Assembly: GCA_963839525.1 (NCBI GenBank)
Contig: CAWIVJ010000004.1
Coordinates: 1 to 64,000, forward strand
Length of the DNA stretch: 64,000 nucleotides
Direction: 5' to 3'
Source of the DNA: CAWIVJ01 sp963839525
GTDB lineage: Bacteria > Cyanobacteriota > Vampirovibrionia > Gastranaerophilales > Gastranaerophilaceae
The notes below the pieces were generated by a model. That model was not told where the DNA came from. It made no database searches and saw nothing but the letters and a program-made list of their open reading frames with translations. Each line of letters begins with the position of its first letter. The stretch's first letter is position 1. This document shows, piece after piece, positions 37,222 through 45,483 of this stretch. A program made the translations under genes and the position numbers.

Positions 37222-38630
37222 CTTTTGTTAAATCTCATTTCTATTAAATCCTTAGTTTCATTATAATGCAAATTATCTCCGATTGCTTCATAAATTTTTA
37301 ATTTTGCCAAATAAAGCTCTTTTACACAAGGGTATTTTTTTATTGCTGCATTTAAAGAGCTGATTGCATACCCCGGATTTGAGTTATCATAATAAATATA
37401 ACTTAAATCAATAAAATCCTGATAATTTATAGGAGTAATTTTTGTCGCGGTGTTAACATACTTAGTATAATTTTTTTTATCTCCGAGTGATTTGTAACAT
37501 TGCGCCAGGTTATAGTAATAAATAGGTCTAAGTCCATCAAGCTCAATTGCTTTGTTAAAATTCACAATTGCAGCTTCAATGTTTTTAAGTTTATAGTTAC
37601 AAAGTCCGACATAGTTAAAAATTTCAGCATTTTCACCTGATTTAAGAACTTTTAGAAAAATATCTAAAGCCGTTTTATACTCTCCTAAACAATAGTTTAT
37701 TTTCGCTAATTCAAACTCATACTCATTATTATCGTTTATTGCTATAGCGTTTTGTATGCTTAATTTTGCTTCTTCATAATGGCATAAAGCCATATTTACT
37801 CTTGCCATCAAAAGAAAAGCAAAGTCTGATTTGGGACAAAATTCAAGATATTGTTTTGAAGCAAGCAAAGCATAATTAAATTGTTCTGTTTCAAAAAAAC
37901 TTATTGCCAAACTTAAATAAACTTGTAAAAATTTAGGGTTTATCTTAACAACCTCTTTGTAATTATCAATTGCTTTAGGATAATCACATTTTTTCCTGTA
38001 ATAATCTCCTAACCAATAATATGCCAAATAATCATTACTATTTAACTTTATAGCTTTTTGCAAGTAAAAAAACTGTTTCCCTTCATCTCCTAATTGATTA
38101 TAAAGATTAGCTAGATTAACCAGAGGCTGAGTATAATTTTTACTTATACAATTAGCTTTTTTAAAATATTTAATTGCAATTTCCGGATTTTTTTTGCACC
38201 AATAAGCCATTGCAAGATTATTGTAAGCTTGAGCATTTCTTTTATTAAGTGTTATCGCTTTATAGAAATACTCTATAGCTGTATCAAACTCTTTTTTTTG
38301 ATAAAACTCCTGTCCTTTTGTATTATAGTAATCAGAATCATAAATCACTTTATCTAAATCAACCTGAGACGACGTTGCAGTTTGTTTGGATGTTTTAGAA
38401 ATATCAATCGCGGGAGGTGAAATCTTATCTCTTAAAGTCTTAGCTTTAATATTATCCGGTTCAATAGTAATAATTAAGTCTAAATATTCTAGAGCTTTGA
38501 CCAAATTATTTGAGTTAAAATAATTTGTTGCAATATAAAAGTAATCATCAGTTAACTCGCTTGCCTGAACAGGGCTTATCCAAAGCAAACCAGACAATAC
38601 AAAAACAAAAAATATTATCCCTTTTTTCAT
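37218..38630 (-). CDS. Exported protein with about ten TPR repeats
   Basis: A 470-residue protein starting with a signal peptide (KKGIIFFVFVLSGLLWISPVQAS, cleavage after VQA). The mature part is built from tetratricopeptide repeats: YYNTKGQEFYQKKEFDTAIEYFYKAI (about 100-125), AYNNLAMAYWCKKNPEIAIKYFKKA, AYYWLGDYYRKKCDYPKAIDNYKEV, VYLSLAISFFETEQFNYALLASKQYL, and several further ones to about residue 440. It is probably a periplasmic scaffold. It is first in the minus-strand run 38630-34681 together with a metallophosphoesterase, an MBL hydrolase and a shorter TPR protein. The four overlap by four bases or lie within about ten bases, so they form one transcription unit. The biotin ligase gene 33 bases upstream may belong to it too. 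Confidence 0.85.
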   Translation of the reverse strand: MKKGIIFFVFVLSGLLWISPVQASELTDDYFYIATNYFNSNNLVKALEYLDLIITIEPDNIKAKTLRDKISPPAIDISKTSKQTATSSQVDLDKVIYDSDYYNTKGQEFYQKKEFDTAIEYFYKAITLNKRNAQAYNNLAMAYWCKKNPEIAIKYFKKANCISKNYTQPLVNLANLYNQLGDEGKQFFYLQKAIKLNSNDYLAYYWLGDYYRKKCDYPKAIDNYKEVVKINPKFLQVYLSLAISFFETEQFNYALLASKQYLEFCPKSDFAFLLMARVNMALCHYEEAKLSIQNAIAINDNNEYEFELAKINYCLGEYKTALDIFLKVLKSGENAEIFNYVGLCNYKLKNIEAAIVNFNKAIELDGLRPIYYYNLAQCYKSLGDKKNYTKYVNTATKITPINYQDFIDLSYIYYDNSNPGYAISSLNAAIKKYPCVKELYLAKLKIYEAIGDNLHYNETKDLIEMRFNKR

Positions 38631-38662
38631 AAAAGTAATTATAACATGAATTAGAAAAATAT

Positions 38663-39385
38663 TTATGTAATTTCTCCCATGTTAATCTTTTCTATTACAC
38701 TCTCGGCATTTTGCAAAAGTAAATTTCCATTATTATCAAAACCTTCAAAAATCCCATTCTTAATTTTATTAAATACCGCTATTTTAAGATTTTCTTTTCT
38801 GGTTAAAATTGAATTTTTTTCATAATCCTCTTTTATAAGCAAAAATCCTTTTTTTAAAAAATCTTCATAATTTACAAAAAAATCTTCGATTAAATTTTGC
38901 ATAAATTCTTTTTTATCAACCGATTTCCCTAATTCAATATTAAGCGATGTTACCGGACAATCAATTCTATTTAAATCTTCAATTGAAGCATTCAAATTTA
39001 TGCCTATTCCAAGCGCAATTCCTTTTAAGTTCTCACCTTTTATAACCGTTTCCGCCAAAATACCACAAACTTTTTTACCGTTCACCAAAATATCATTTGG
39101 CCATTTTATTTGGGGGTATAAATTAAATCTCTCAAACTGCTTGCAAAGACAAACAGATAAATACTGTGTCAAGTTGGCGTAAACATTTTCAACCTTATCC
39201 GAAGGTTTTAATACAAATGTCATGTAGATATTTTCTCTGCCCAAATCAACCCAAGAACGCTGAAAACGTCCATGCCCTTTGGTTTGAACATTTGCAGAGA
39301 TTACTATCTTATCTGCCAAATTATCAATGTTCTTTTTGGCATAAGTATTTGTTGAATCTATTTCATCCAGATAAAGTATCTCCAT
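38663..39385 (-). CDS. birA: Biotin-[acetyl-CoA-carboxylase] ligase
   Basis: A 240-residue biotin protein ligase that activates biotin as biotinyl-AMP and attaches it to the biotin carboxyl carrier protein of acetyl-CoA carboxylase. The catalytic motifs are complete: STNTYAKK at the start, QTKGHGRFQRSWVD (the G-R-x-x-R-x-W nucleotide loop) and IKWPNDILVNGKKVCGIL (catalytic lysine), plus GIALGIGINLN. It has no N-terminal helix-turn-helix, so it is a class I enzyme that does not repress the biotin operon. The C-terminal SH3-like domain is present (LKIAVFNKIKNGIFEGFDNNG). It lies divergent from the atp operon, 71 bases away, and upstream of the TPR operon. Confidence 0.94.
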   Translation of the reverse strand: MEILYLDEIDSTNTYAKKNIDNLADKIVISANVQTKGHGRFQRSWVDLGRENIYMTFVLKPSDKVENVYANLTQYLSVCLCKQFERFNLYPQIKWPNDILVNGKKVCGILAETVIKGENLKGIALGIGINLNASIEDLNRIDCPVTSLNIELGKSVDKKEFMQNLIEDFFVNYEDFLKKGFLLIKEDYEKNSILTRKENLKIAVFNKIKNGIFEGFDNNGNLLLQNAESVIEKINMGEIT

Positions 39386-39456
39386 AGTTAATTATTATAA
39401 CTCAAGTTGTCAAAAAAAAATTAAGTGATACAATAGGTTTTGTTAGCGAGGATAGT

Positions 39457-40146
39457 ATGAGCGAAGCAGGTCACTGGATAGCGCAAATTGGTCACTATAG
39501 TTTTAATATGGACACTTTGGTAACAATGTGGACAGCAATGTTTTTTCTCATCATCTTTGCACTTATTGCAACCCGTAAATTAACTCTTGTACCATCCAAA
39601 ATACAAGCTTTTTCAGAAAGTTTGCTGGGTTTTTTCTGCAGTCTGACGGATTCTATGATTGGACCTTCAGGCAGAAAACATATACCTCTGGTTGCATCTT
39701 TATTTTTATTTATTGTTACAGCGAACTTAATGGGACAGCTTCCTCTCAGATTAATTCACCTAAAATACGGAGGGGAATTGGCTTCTCCTACAAATGATAT
39801 AAATTTAACTGCTGCAATGGCTGTTCTTGTTTTAATTTATTATGTCAGTGCCGGATTTGCAAAGAAAAAATGGAAATTTTTAATACATGATTTTAGTTTT
39901 GTGGGAATTATTCTATTTCTTGTAGAAATTCTTGAAATGATTACACGCCCTTTAACTTTAGCCCTGCGGCTTTTTGGAAACATATTGGCAGGAGAAATTT
40001 TAATTTCCGCGTTATTAGGAATGTGTGCATATTTATTGCCGCTCCCGATAATGTTTTTTGAAGTACTTGTATCTTTTGTACAAGCACTGGTATTTACTAT
40101 GTTGACGGTAGTATACATATCATCGGCAACATCAGAAGATCATTGA
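39457..40146 (+). CDS. atpB: ATP synthase F0 subunit a
   Basis: A 229-residue multi-spanning subunit that forms the proton half-channels beside the c-ring. The essential arginine lies in RPLTLALRLFGNILAGEIL at about 168-187, and the C-terminal helix is LPIMFFEVLVSFVQALVFTMLTVVYIS. The N-terminus is short. It is the first gene of an a-c-b'-b-delta-alpha-gamma operon with the cyanobacterial order; the small AtpI protein that often precedes subunit a is missing. The ATG follows a GCGAGGATAGT ribosome site. An AT-rich region with a TGATACAATA-like -10 (39425-39434) precedes. The stretch to atpE (40147-40255) holds a small hairpin near 40217-40236. Confidence 0.97.
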   Translation: MSEAGHWIAQIGHYSFNMDTLVTMWTAMFFLIIFALIATRKLTLVPSKIQAFSESLLGFFCSLTDSMIGPSGRKHIPLVASLFLFIVTANLMGQLPLRLIHLKYGGELASPTNDINLTAAMAVLVLIYYVSAGFAKKKWKFLIHDFSFVGIILFLVEILEMITRPLTLALRLFGNILAGEILISALLGMCAYLLPLPIMFFEVLVSFVQALVFTMLTVVYISSATSEDH

Positions 40147-40255
40147 GGAGGCTTAGAAGTTTAGAAGGTAGAGGTTTAGTTTCCTCAAAAAATAAATAAC
40201 GATAATAGTATAAGTAGGTCAGGCATACTTGCCCGACAACATAAAGGAGAAAAAT

Positions 40256-40507
40256 ATGGTAGCAGAAGAAGTAAAAACAATTTCGGATTTAGCACAGTTA
40301 GGTGCAGGTATCGCAATCGGATTCGGAGCAATAGGAGCCGGAGCCGGAATCGGTATTGCAACAAAAGGGTTGATGGATGCAATCTCCAGACAGCCTGAAA
40401 TTGCCGGTAGAGCTGTAGGATTCTTTTTAGTAGGTGCCGCTTTGGCAGAAGCTTGTGCAATTTACGCTTTGATTATAGCTTTAAAATTATCCGGAATGAT
40501 AGGATAA
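40256..40507 (+). CDS. atpE: ATP synthase F0 subunit c
   Basis: An 83-residue proteolipid with two membrane helices: QLGAGIAIGFGAIGAGAGIGIATKGL, a polar loop (ISRQPEIAGRAV), and FFLVGAALAEACAIYALIIAL. The ion-binding glutamate is in ALAEACAIY. Sodium-type c subunits need a glutamine at the first-helix site (G-A-I-G-Q) and S/T after the glutamate; here these are A and A, so a proton is the likely coupling ion. This is inference from known Na+ signatures. The ATG at 40256 follows AAAGGAGAAAAAT, clearly better than the alternative start at 40229. Located between atpB and the b' gene as in cyanobacteria. Confidence 0.97.
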   Translation: MVAEEVKTISDLAQLGAGIAIGFGAIGAGAGIGIATKGLMDAISRQPEIAGRAVGFFLVGAALAEACAIYALIIALKLSGMIG

Positions 40508-40609
40508 AAATCTTAGGCAAAAACAAATTACAAGCTTGAAATCAGAGCAGGTCGAACTTAACGGTCGTAATATAAGAATTTGCGGCAACAAACTTCACAG
40601 GAGCAAAAT

Positions 40610-41029
40610 ATGGAATTTAACGCTACTTTTATAGTTTCAGCAATAAGTTTTATTGTCTTTACAGTAATTATGAATGCGATTTTTTATAAACCGCTTCAAA
40701 ATATTGCGTATGAAAGACAAAAATTTATTGATGATACTAACAAAGCCGCAAAATTCAATAAAGCACAATCCGAACTGATTATCAAAGAAAGAGAAAAAAA
40801 ACTTGAACAAACTAAGCATGATGCTAAAAAAATTATTGTTGATAAAACAGAAGAAGTTAAAACTAAAAAATCAACTTTAGCCTCTGAAGCTCAAAAAAAA
40901 GCAATTCGTGAAGTAGAAAGTGCTAAAAATGAATTACAAAAATCAAGAGAAGAAGCACAAACCGCTTTACATGGAGAAGTAAAAAAACTTGCAGAAATTA
41001 TTTCTGTAAAGGTTTTAGGTAAAATATAA
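40610..41029 (+). CDS. atpG': ATP synthase F0 subunit b'
   Basis: A 139-residue bitopic subunit, one of the two b-type stator proteins. It has one membrane segment (FIVSAISFIVFTVIMNAIFY, residues 5-24), then a long charged helix (PLQNIAYERQKFIDDTNKAAKFNKAQSEL... to KLAEIISVKVLGKI) that forms the peripheral stalk by pairing with subunit b. The start ATG at 40610 follows CACAGGAGCAAAAT; the TTG frame starting at 40580 is not needed. Having separate b' and b genes in this order is a trait of Cyanobacteria, plastids and some other lineages. A palindromic repeat lies immediately after the stop, before atpF. Confidence 0.93.
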   Translation: MEFNATFIVSAISFIVFTVIMNAIFYKPLQNIAYERQKFIDDTNKAAKFNKAQSELIIKEREKKLEQTKHDAKKIIVDKTEEVKTKKSTLASEAQKKAIREVESAKNELQKSREEAQTALHGEVKKLAEIISVKVLGKI

Positions 41030-41030
41030 T

Positions 41031-41105
41031 ATGTCATCCCGAACTTGTTTCGGGATCTAACCGGTATAATACGCTGATAAGATGCTGAAACAAGTTCAGC
41101 ATGAC
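41031..41105. repeat. Palindromic intergenic repeat between b' and b subunit genes
   Basis: The left arm TGTCATCCCGAACTTGTTTC and right arm GAAACAAGTTCAGCATGACA are inverted copies around a spacer of about 35 bases; together they can form a long imperfect hairpin. A related element overlies the 3' end of metX (61165-61330). It interrupts the atp operon between two cotranscribed genes. Confidence 0.8.
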
Positions 41106-41125
41106 AAAAAACGGAAAATATAACA

Positions 41126-41644
41126 ATGTTTAATCTTGAAACAATATCTCATATATGGAACACTATCGTTAAATCAAATACATTTAACTTTATTATTTTT
41201 ACATTGATTCTTATATGGATTTTTAAGAAAATTGACTTTAAAAAAATAATAGCAACTTTACAAGAAAAAATAATCAAACTTATAAATGAAGCAAAAAATA
41301 ATAAAGAAGAAGCTGATAATTTGCTCTTTTCTGCCGAAAAAACTGTTAAAAATTTAGGTGAAGAACTAAAGGTTATAGTTGAAGATGCAACAAAAAGTGC
41401 TGAAGTTATTAGTAATAAAATATTAACAGAAGCTAAAAATCAAATTGAAAATATTGAAGCTAATGCAAAAAAAATTATTGCTGCAGAGGAAAAATTACTT
41501 ATTTCTAAATTAACAAAAAACACTTCTCAGAACTCTGTTGAAGTGGCAAAGACAAACGTTAAAAATATTTTGTCCCAAACCCCGACATTACATGAAAAAT
41601 ATATAAATGAAAGTATAGATGAATTAGACAGGATAAATTTTTAA
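41126..41644 (+). CDS. atpF: ATP synthase F0 subunit b
   Basis: A 172-residue stator subunit with a membrane segment at residues 18-37 (FNFIIFTLILIWIFKKI) and a long helical stalk (LQEKIIKLINEAKNNKEEADNL to the C-terminus LHEKYINESIDELDRINF). It pairs with b' and binds subunit delta. Its stop TAA lies directly at the ATG of atpH, so the two are translationally coupled. No Shine-Dalgarno sequence of strength is seen before the ATG; the palindromic repeat ends about 20 bases upstream. The length is close to the family average. Confidence 0.94.
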   Translation: MFNLETISHIWNTIVKSNTFNFIIFTLILIWIFKKIDFKKIIATLQEKIIKLINEAKNNKEEADNLLFSAEKTVKNLGEELKVIVEDATKSAEVISNKILTEAKNQIENIEANAKKIIAAEEKLLISKLTKNTSQNSVEVAKTNVKNILSQTPTLHEKYINESIDELDRINF

Positions 41645-42193
41645 ATGGCAAATACTAAAAGTACCATAATAGCAGATAGATATGCTGATTCTCTTGTAAA
41701 TATTGCGAAAGAGGGTAAATTAACTTATGAAAAAATCAGTTCCGATTTAAATTTAATTAAAGATATCTTAACTCAATCCAAAGATTTAAATGATTTTTTA
41801 ACCAATCCGATTATTTCTGTTGATGATAAAAAAGATATTATAAATAAAGTTTTTTCTGATGAAATTGATACTTTTATAGTTAATTTTCTAAAAATCCTGA
41901 TAGACAAAAACCGATTTAATGAATTTGACAAAATTTTAAATTCTTACAATAAATATTTAGACGATATAAATAACATAAGCAGAATTAAGGTTACTTCTGC
42001 GGTTGAAATGTCTGAAGAATCAAAGAAAAAATTAAAAATAAAACTCGAAGAAAAACTCAAGAAAAATGTGATTTTTGATTTGGAAATAAATTCCGATATA
42101 ATCGCAGGACTCGTAATCAAAATGGGTGACAATGTAATAGATATGAGTTTAAAGCATAAACTGGAAGATTTAAGTAAAAACATAATCAAGTAA
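41645..42193 (+). CDS. atpH: ATP synthase F1 subunit delta
   Basis: A 182-residue OSCP/delta subunit that clamps the b-b' stalk to the top of the alpha3beta3 head. The N-terminal six-helix domain is clear (ADRYADSLVNIAKEGKLTYEKI, LNDFLTNPIISVDDKKDIINKVF), followed by the C-terminal domain with IDKNRFNEF and the family-typical VTSAVEMSEESKKKLK and GLVIKMGDNVIDMSLKHKLEDL. It starts directly after the atpF stop. 55 bases separate it from atpA. Confidence 0.95.
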   Translation: MANTKSTIIADRYADSLVNIAKEGKLTYEKISSDLNLIKDILTQSKDLNDFLTNPIISVDDKKDIINKVFSDEIDTFIVNFLKILIDKNRFNEFDKILNSYNKYLDDINNISRIKVTSAVEMSEESKKKLKIKLEEKLKKNVIFDLEINSDIIAGLVIKMGDNVIDMSLKHKLEDLSKNIIK

Positions 42194-42248
42194 ATGGTAA
42201 AAAGGAAAACAGGAAAAAAAGTTAAACAAAAGCAAGGAGTAAAAAATA

Positions 42249-43748
42249 ATGGCATTAATTAAACCGGACGAAATCAGTTCAATTATCAAAAGCAAGATAG
42301 AAAAATATGAATCTCAAACAGAGATTTCAAATATTGGTTCTGTGCTTGAAATTGGAGATGGAATTGCAAGAATTTACGCGCTGAGAAACGTTATGTCAAA
42401 TGAGCTTGTAGAATTTCAAGACGGGAAGGGTACTTTAGGGATTACCCTTAACCTAGAAGAAGATAATGTTGGTGTTGTAATTTTAGGTGAATATCAGCAT
42501 ATTAAAGAAGGAATGATAGTTAAAACTACAGGACGTATCGCTTCTGTACCTGTTGGAGATGATTTAATAGGAAGAATAGTTGATCCTACCGGAGAAGCAA
42601 TTGACGGTAAAGGTGACATAAAATTTGAAAAAACCCGTCCGATTGAAAAAGTTGCACCCGGTATTGTTAAAAGAAAATCAGTTTATCAACCGCTTCAAAC
42701 CGGTTTAACTTCTATTGATGCTTTAACTCCGATTGGCCGCGGGCAAAGAGAACTAATTATCGGTGACAGACAAACCGGTAAGACAGCAATTGCAATAGAT
42801 ACGATTATTAATCAAAAAGGTCAGGACGTAATTTGTATTTACGTTGCAATTGGTCAAAAAACTTCTACTGTTGCCCAACTGGCAAAAACTTTGGAAAGCC
42901 ATGGTGCTATGGAATATACAATCATTGTTTCTGCTACGGCAAACGAATCTGCACCTTTGCAATATATTGCACCTTTTGCAGGCTGTGCAATGGCAGAAGA
43001 ATTTTTAGAACAAGGCAAGCATGTTTTAATAATTTATGATGACTTAACAAAACAGGCACAAGCTTATCGTGCAATGAGTCTGTTATTGAGAAGACCACCA
43101 GGGCGTGAAGCTTATCCTGGCGACGTTTTCTACTTGCATTCAAGATTGCTTGAACGCGCAGTTAAATTATCCGATGAGCTTGGCGGTGGAAGTATTACAG
43201 CATTGCCTATTATTGAAACACAAGCAGGTGACGTTTCCGCATATATTCCAACTAACGTAATTTCAATTACTGACGGACAAATTTTCCTTGAATCATCACT
43301 GTTTAATTCCGGTATAAGACCGGCAATAAATCCGGGAATTTCTGTTTCACGTGTCGGCGGTGCTGCTCAGACAAAAGGCATTAAGCAAGTTGCAGGAAAG
43401 TTAAGACTTGATCTTGCTCAATTTAGAGAATTGGAAGCATTTGCACAATTTGCTTCTGATCTTGACAAATCGACAAAACAACAATTATTACGTGGACAAA
43501 AGCTTACAGAAGTACTTAAGCAGCCTCAATATCAACCATTAAGTGTTGCAGAGCAGGTAAGTATTTTATTTGCAGCCAATGAAGGTTTGCTAGATAACAT
43601 TGATAATATAGCAACATTTAAAAAAGATTGGTTTGTTTATTTTAATGCAAATATGTCCGAATTAGCCCAAAAACTTAATAGTGGTGAAGCGTTGACGGAT
43701 GAAAATAAAGAAGCACTAAAGAAAGAAATAGAAAAGTTTAAAGGTTAA
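42249..43748 (+). CDS. atpA: ATP synthase F1 subunit alpha
   Basis: A 499-residue non-catalytic nucleotide-binding subunit. Visible motifs: P-loop GDRQTGKTAIAID at about 170, the DELSD-like signature region, ALPIIETQAGDVSAYIPTN, and the family's ISITDGQIFLESSLFNSGIRPAINPGISVSRVGG, i.e. the alpha/beta signature with P-x-(I/V)-x3-S-x-S-R-V-G. The first residues (LIKPDEISSIIKSKIEKYE) match the alpha N-terminal beta-barrel domain. Length is normal. The start follows AAGCAAGGAGTAAAAAATA. The partner beta subunit (atpD) and epsilon (atpC) are not next to atpG and must lie elsewhere, as in cyanobacterial genomes. Confidence 0.99.
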   Translation: MALIKPDEISSIIKSKIEKYESQTEISNIGSVLEIGDGIARIYALRNVMSNELVEFQDGKGTLGITLNLEEDNVGVVILGEYQHIKEGMIVKTTGRIASVPVGDDLIGRIVDPTGEAIDGKGDIKFEKTRPIEKVAPGIVKRKSVYQPLQTGLTSIDALTPIGRGQRELIIGDRQTGKTAIAIDTIINQKGQDVICIYVAIGQKTSTVAQLAKTLESHGAMEYTIIVSATANESAPLQYIAPFAGCAMAEEFLEQGKHVLIIYDDLTKQAQAYRAMSLLLRRPPGREAYPGDVFYLHSRLLERAVKLSDELGGGSITALPIIETQAGDVSAYIPTNVISITDGQIFLESSLFNSGIRPAINPGISVSRVGGAAQTKGIKQVAGKLRLDLAQFRELEAFAQFASDLDKSTKQQLLRGQKLTEVLKQPQYQPLSVAEQVSILFAANEGLLDNIDNIATFKKDWFVYFNANMSELAQKLNSGEALTDENKEALKKEIEKFKG

Positions 43749-43776
43749 AGCTTAAAGCAAAGGATATTGAATAACC

Positions 43777-44700
43777 ATGCCTAATTTGAAGGACATAAAA
43801 AGTAGAATACAAAGTGTTGAAAACACAAAAAAAATTACTCGTGCAATGAAAATGGTAGCGGCTGCAAAAGTTAAAAAAGCTGAAAATTCGGTTAAAGCAG
43901 CAAGACCCTTTTCTGAAGAGTTGATTAAAGCATTTAAAAAACTTTTATCCGCTATTGGAGATTATTCAAACGAAGGTCTTAAATTCAAAATATCTCTTGA
44001 AAATTTCCCCGAACTATTAAAAAAACGTAAGATAAAAACCGTTGGGATTTTAGTTGTAACCTCCAATAAAGGATTGGCAGGAGCTTACAATGCTAATATC
44101 ATTAGAAATGTTTTAAAACAAATTAAAGAAAATAAAGAACAGGGAATTGAATCAAAACTTTTTATAGTAGGTCAAAAAGGAATTTCTTCTTTAAAAAGAA
44201 AAACCGCGGAATTTGCTTTTGAAATTTTGCAAACATATGTAAAAGTTGCCAATGAAATATCAGCCGCAGGAGCAGAGACTATTGCCGAAGATTTAGCTGA
44301 GAGTTTTGTTTCAGGACAAATTGATTCAATTGAAATTTTTACTACAAAGTTTAAAAATATGATGTCTTATTCTGCTCAAAAATGGTCTTTACTACCAATA
44401 AAAATTGAAACAAAAACAGAAAAAGAAACAGGACTTAATCCTGTAATGATTTTTGAACCAAGTAATAAAGCAATTTTACAAAAAATTGTACCTCTTTATA
44501 TAACAAATACTATTTATCAAGCATTATTAGAGGCACAGGCAAGTGAACTTGCATCCCGTATGACAGCAATGTCTGCAGCTTCAAATAATGCAGAAGAAAT
44601 GATAAGAACACTAACAATTGATTATAATAAAGCACGTCAAGGGGCAATCACACAGGAGCTTTTAGAAGTAGTTTCAGGTGCAGATGCACTAAAAGGTTAA
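43777..44700 (+). CDS. atpG: ATP synthase F1 subunit gamma
   Basis: A 307-residue central-stalk subunit. N-terminal helix NLKDIKSRIQSVENTKKITRAMKMVAAAKVKKAE and C-terminal helix SELASRMTAMSAASNNAEEM to YNKARQGAITQELLEVVSGADAL are diagnostic. Photosynthetic cyanobacteria and plastids carry a regulatory insert of about 35 residues in the region between the SYSAQKWSLLPI and VMIFEPSN segments; here only a short loop (KIETKTEKETGLNP) is present. The closing sequences nonetheless look cyanobacterial. It is the last gene of the operon and is convergent with a response regulator two bases away. Confidence 0.97.
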   Translation: MPNLKDIKSRIQSVENTKKITRAMKMVAAAKVKKAENSVKAARPFSEELIKAFKKLLSAIGDYSNEGLKFKISLENFPELLKKRKIKTVGILVVTSNKGLAGAYNANIIRNVLKQIKENKEQGIESKLFIVGQKGISSLKRKTAEFAFEILQTYVKVANEISAAGAETIAEDLAESFVSGQIDSIEIFTTKFKNMMSYSAQKWSLLPIKIETKTEKETGLNPVMIFEPSNKAILQKIVPLYITNTIYQALLEAQASELASRMTAMSAASNNAEEMIRTLTIDYNKARQGAITQELLEVVSGADALKG

Positions 44701-44702
44701 TA

Positions 44703-45335
44703 TTATTTTAAATCATTAATAACTCTAAAAAGCTCTTTTTGCCAATCGTCAATCTTTTCAATGTAAAACTCCGCACCTTTCATTTTACACATTTGCTTAT
44801 GTTCTTTTTTAGCAGATGCGGACATTATACCTATTTTAACAGCTTTTTGTTTATTTGCAGCTACTTTTTTTAACTCCTCTAACAGAATAAAACCTTCTCT
44901 TTCTGTTGGAATAAATAAGTCCATTATTACCAAATCAAAAATTTGTTTCTTAAATTTCTCAATAGCATCATAAATCTCTTTTGATGTAACAACTTCATAA
45001 CCAAATTGTTGAAAAAGTACACTAAGCTGATAAGTTATTACACCCAAATCATCAATTATCAAAATATTTTTTTTAGGTAAATTAAATTCATCTTCTCCTG
45101 AAGTACCTTCATTTGAAAAATGGCTAGCAGAAACAGGTTGAGTTGACTGTTTTATAGGCGGTTTTCCTTCTTTCATTGCCTTTTTAGCTTCAGAGAAAAT
45201 GCTTTCTATTTCTTCTAACTGTTTTCTTAACATAGCCATAGTAATTTCCTGATCTTCAGGAATAACTCTTTCTGTTAAACCGAAAAACTTTTTTAAAAAT
45301 GATTCATCTAAATCGATATTTACTTTATCAACCAT
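44703..45335 (-). CDS. Response regulator (single receiver domain with long N-terminal extension)
   Basis: A 210-residue protein. Residues 1-65 form an acidic helical extension (ITMAMLRKQLEEIESIFSEAKKAMKEG), followed by a flexible S/T/Q linker and a receiver domain from about 88: NILIIDDLGVI (acidic pair), DLVIMDLFIPTEREGF (phosphorylation site) and KIGIMSASAK. At the place of the switch lysine is EFYIEKIDDW. No output domain follows, so it works by protein contact, like CheY-type regulators. It starts at the ATG 45335 and is convergent with atpG, its stop only two bases from the atpG stop. It could be a partner of the hybrid kinase at 31943 but is not linked to it. Confidence 0.88.
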   Translation of the reverse strand: MVDKVNIDLDESFLKKFFGLTERVIPEDQEITMAMLRKQLEEIESIFSEAKKAMKEGKPPIKQSTQPVSASHFSNEGTSGEDEFNLPKKNILIIDDLGVITYQLSVLFQQFGYEVVTSKEIYDAIEKFKKQIFDLVIMDLFIPTEREGFILLEELKKVAANKQKAVKIGIMSASAKKEHKQMCKMKGAEFYIEKIDDWQKELFRVINDLK

Positions 45336-45483
45336 TTAAAACTCCAAACCAATACCAACAATAAAATCTTAATACAAATATAAAAAAAAGAAACATATAA
45401 TCGTTGTATTTTTTAGAAACAAAAATGCAAAAAACATTCTTAATATCTAGAATATTATACATTTTTTTGATAAAATAAACTTT

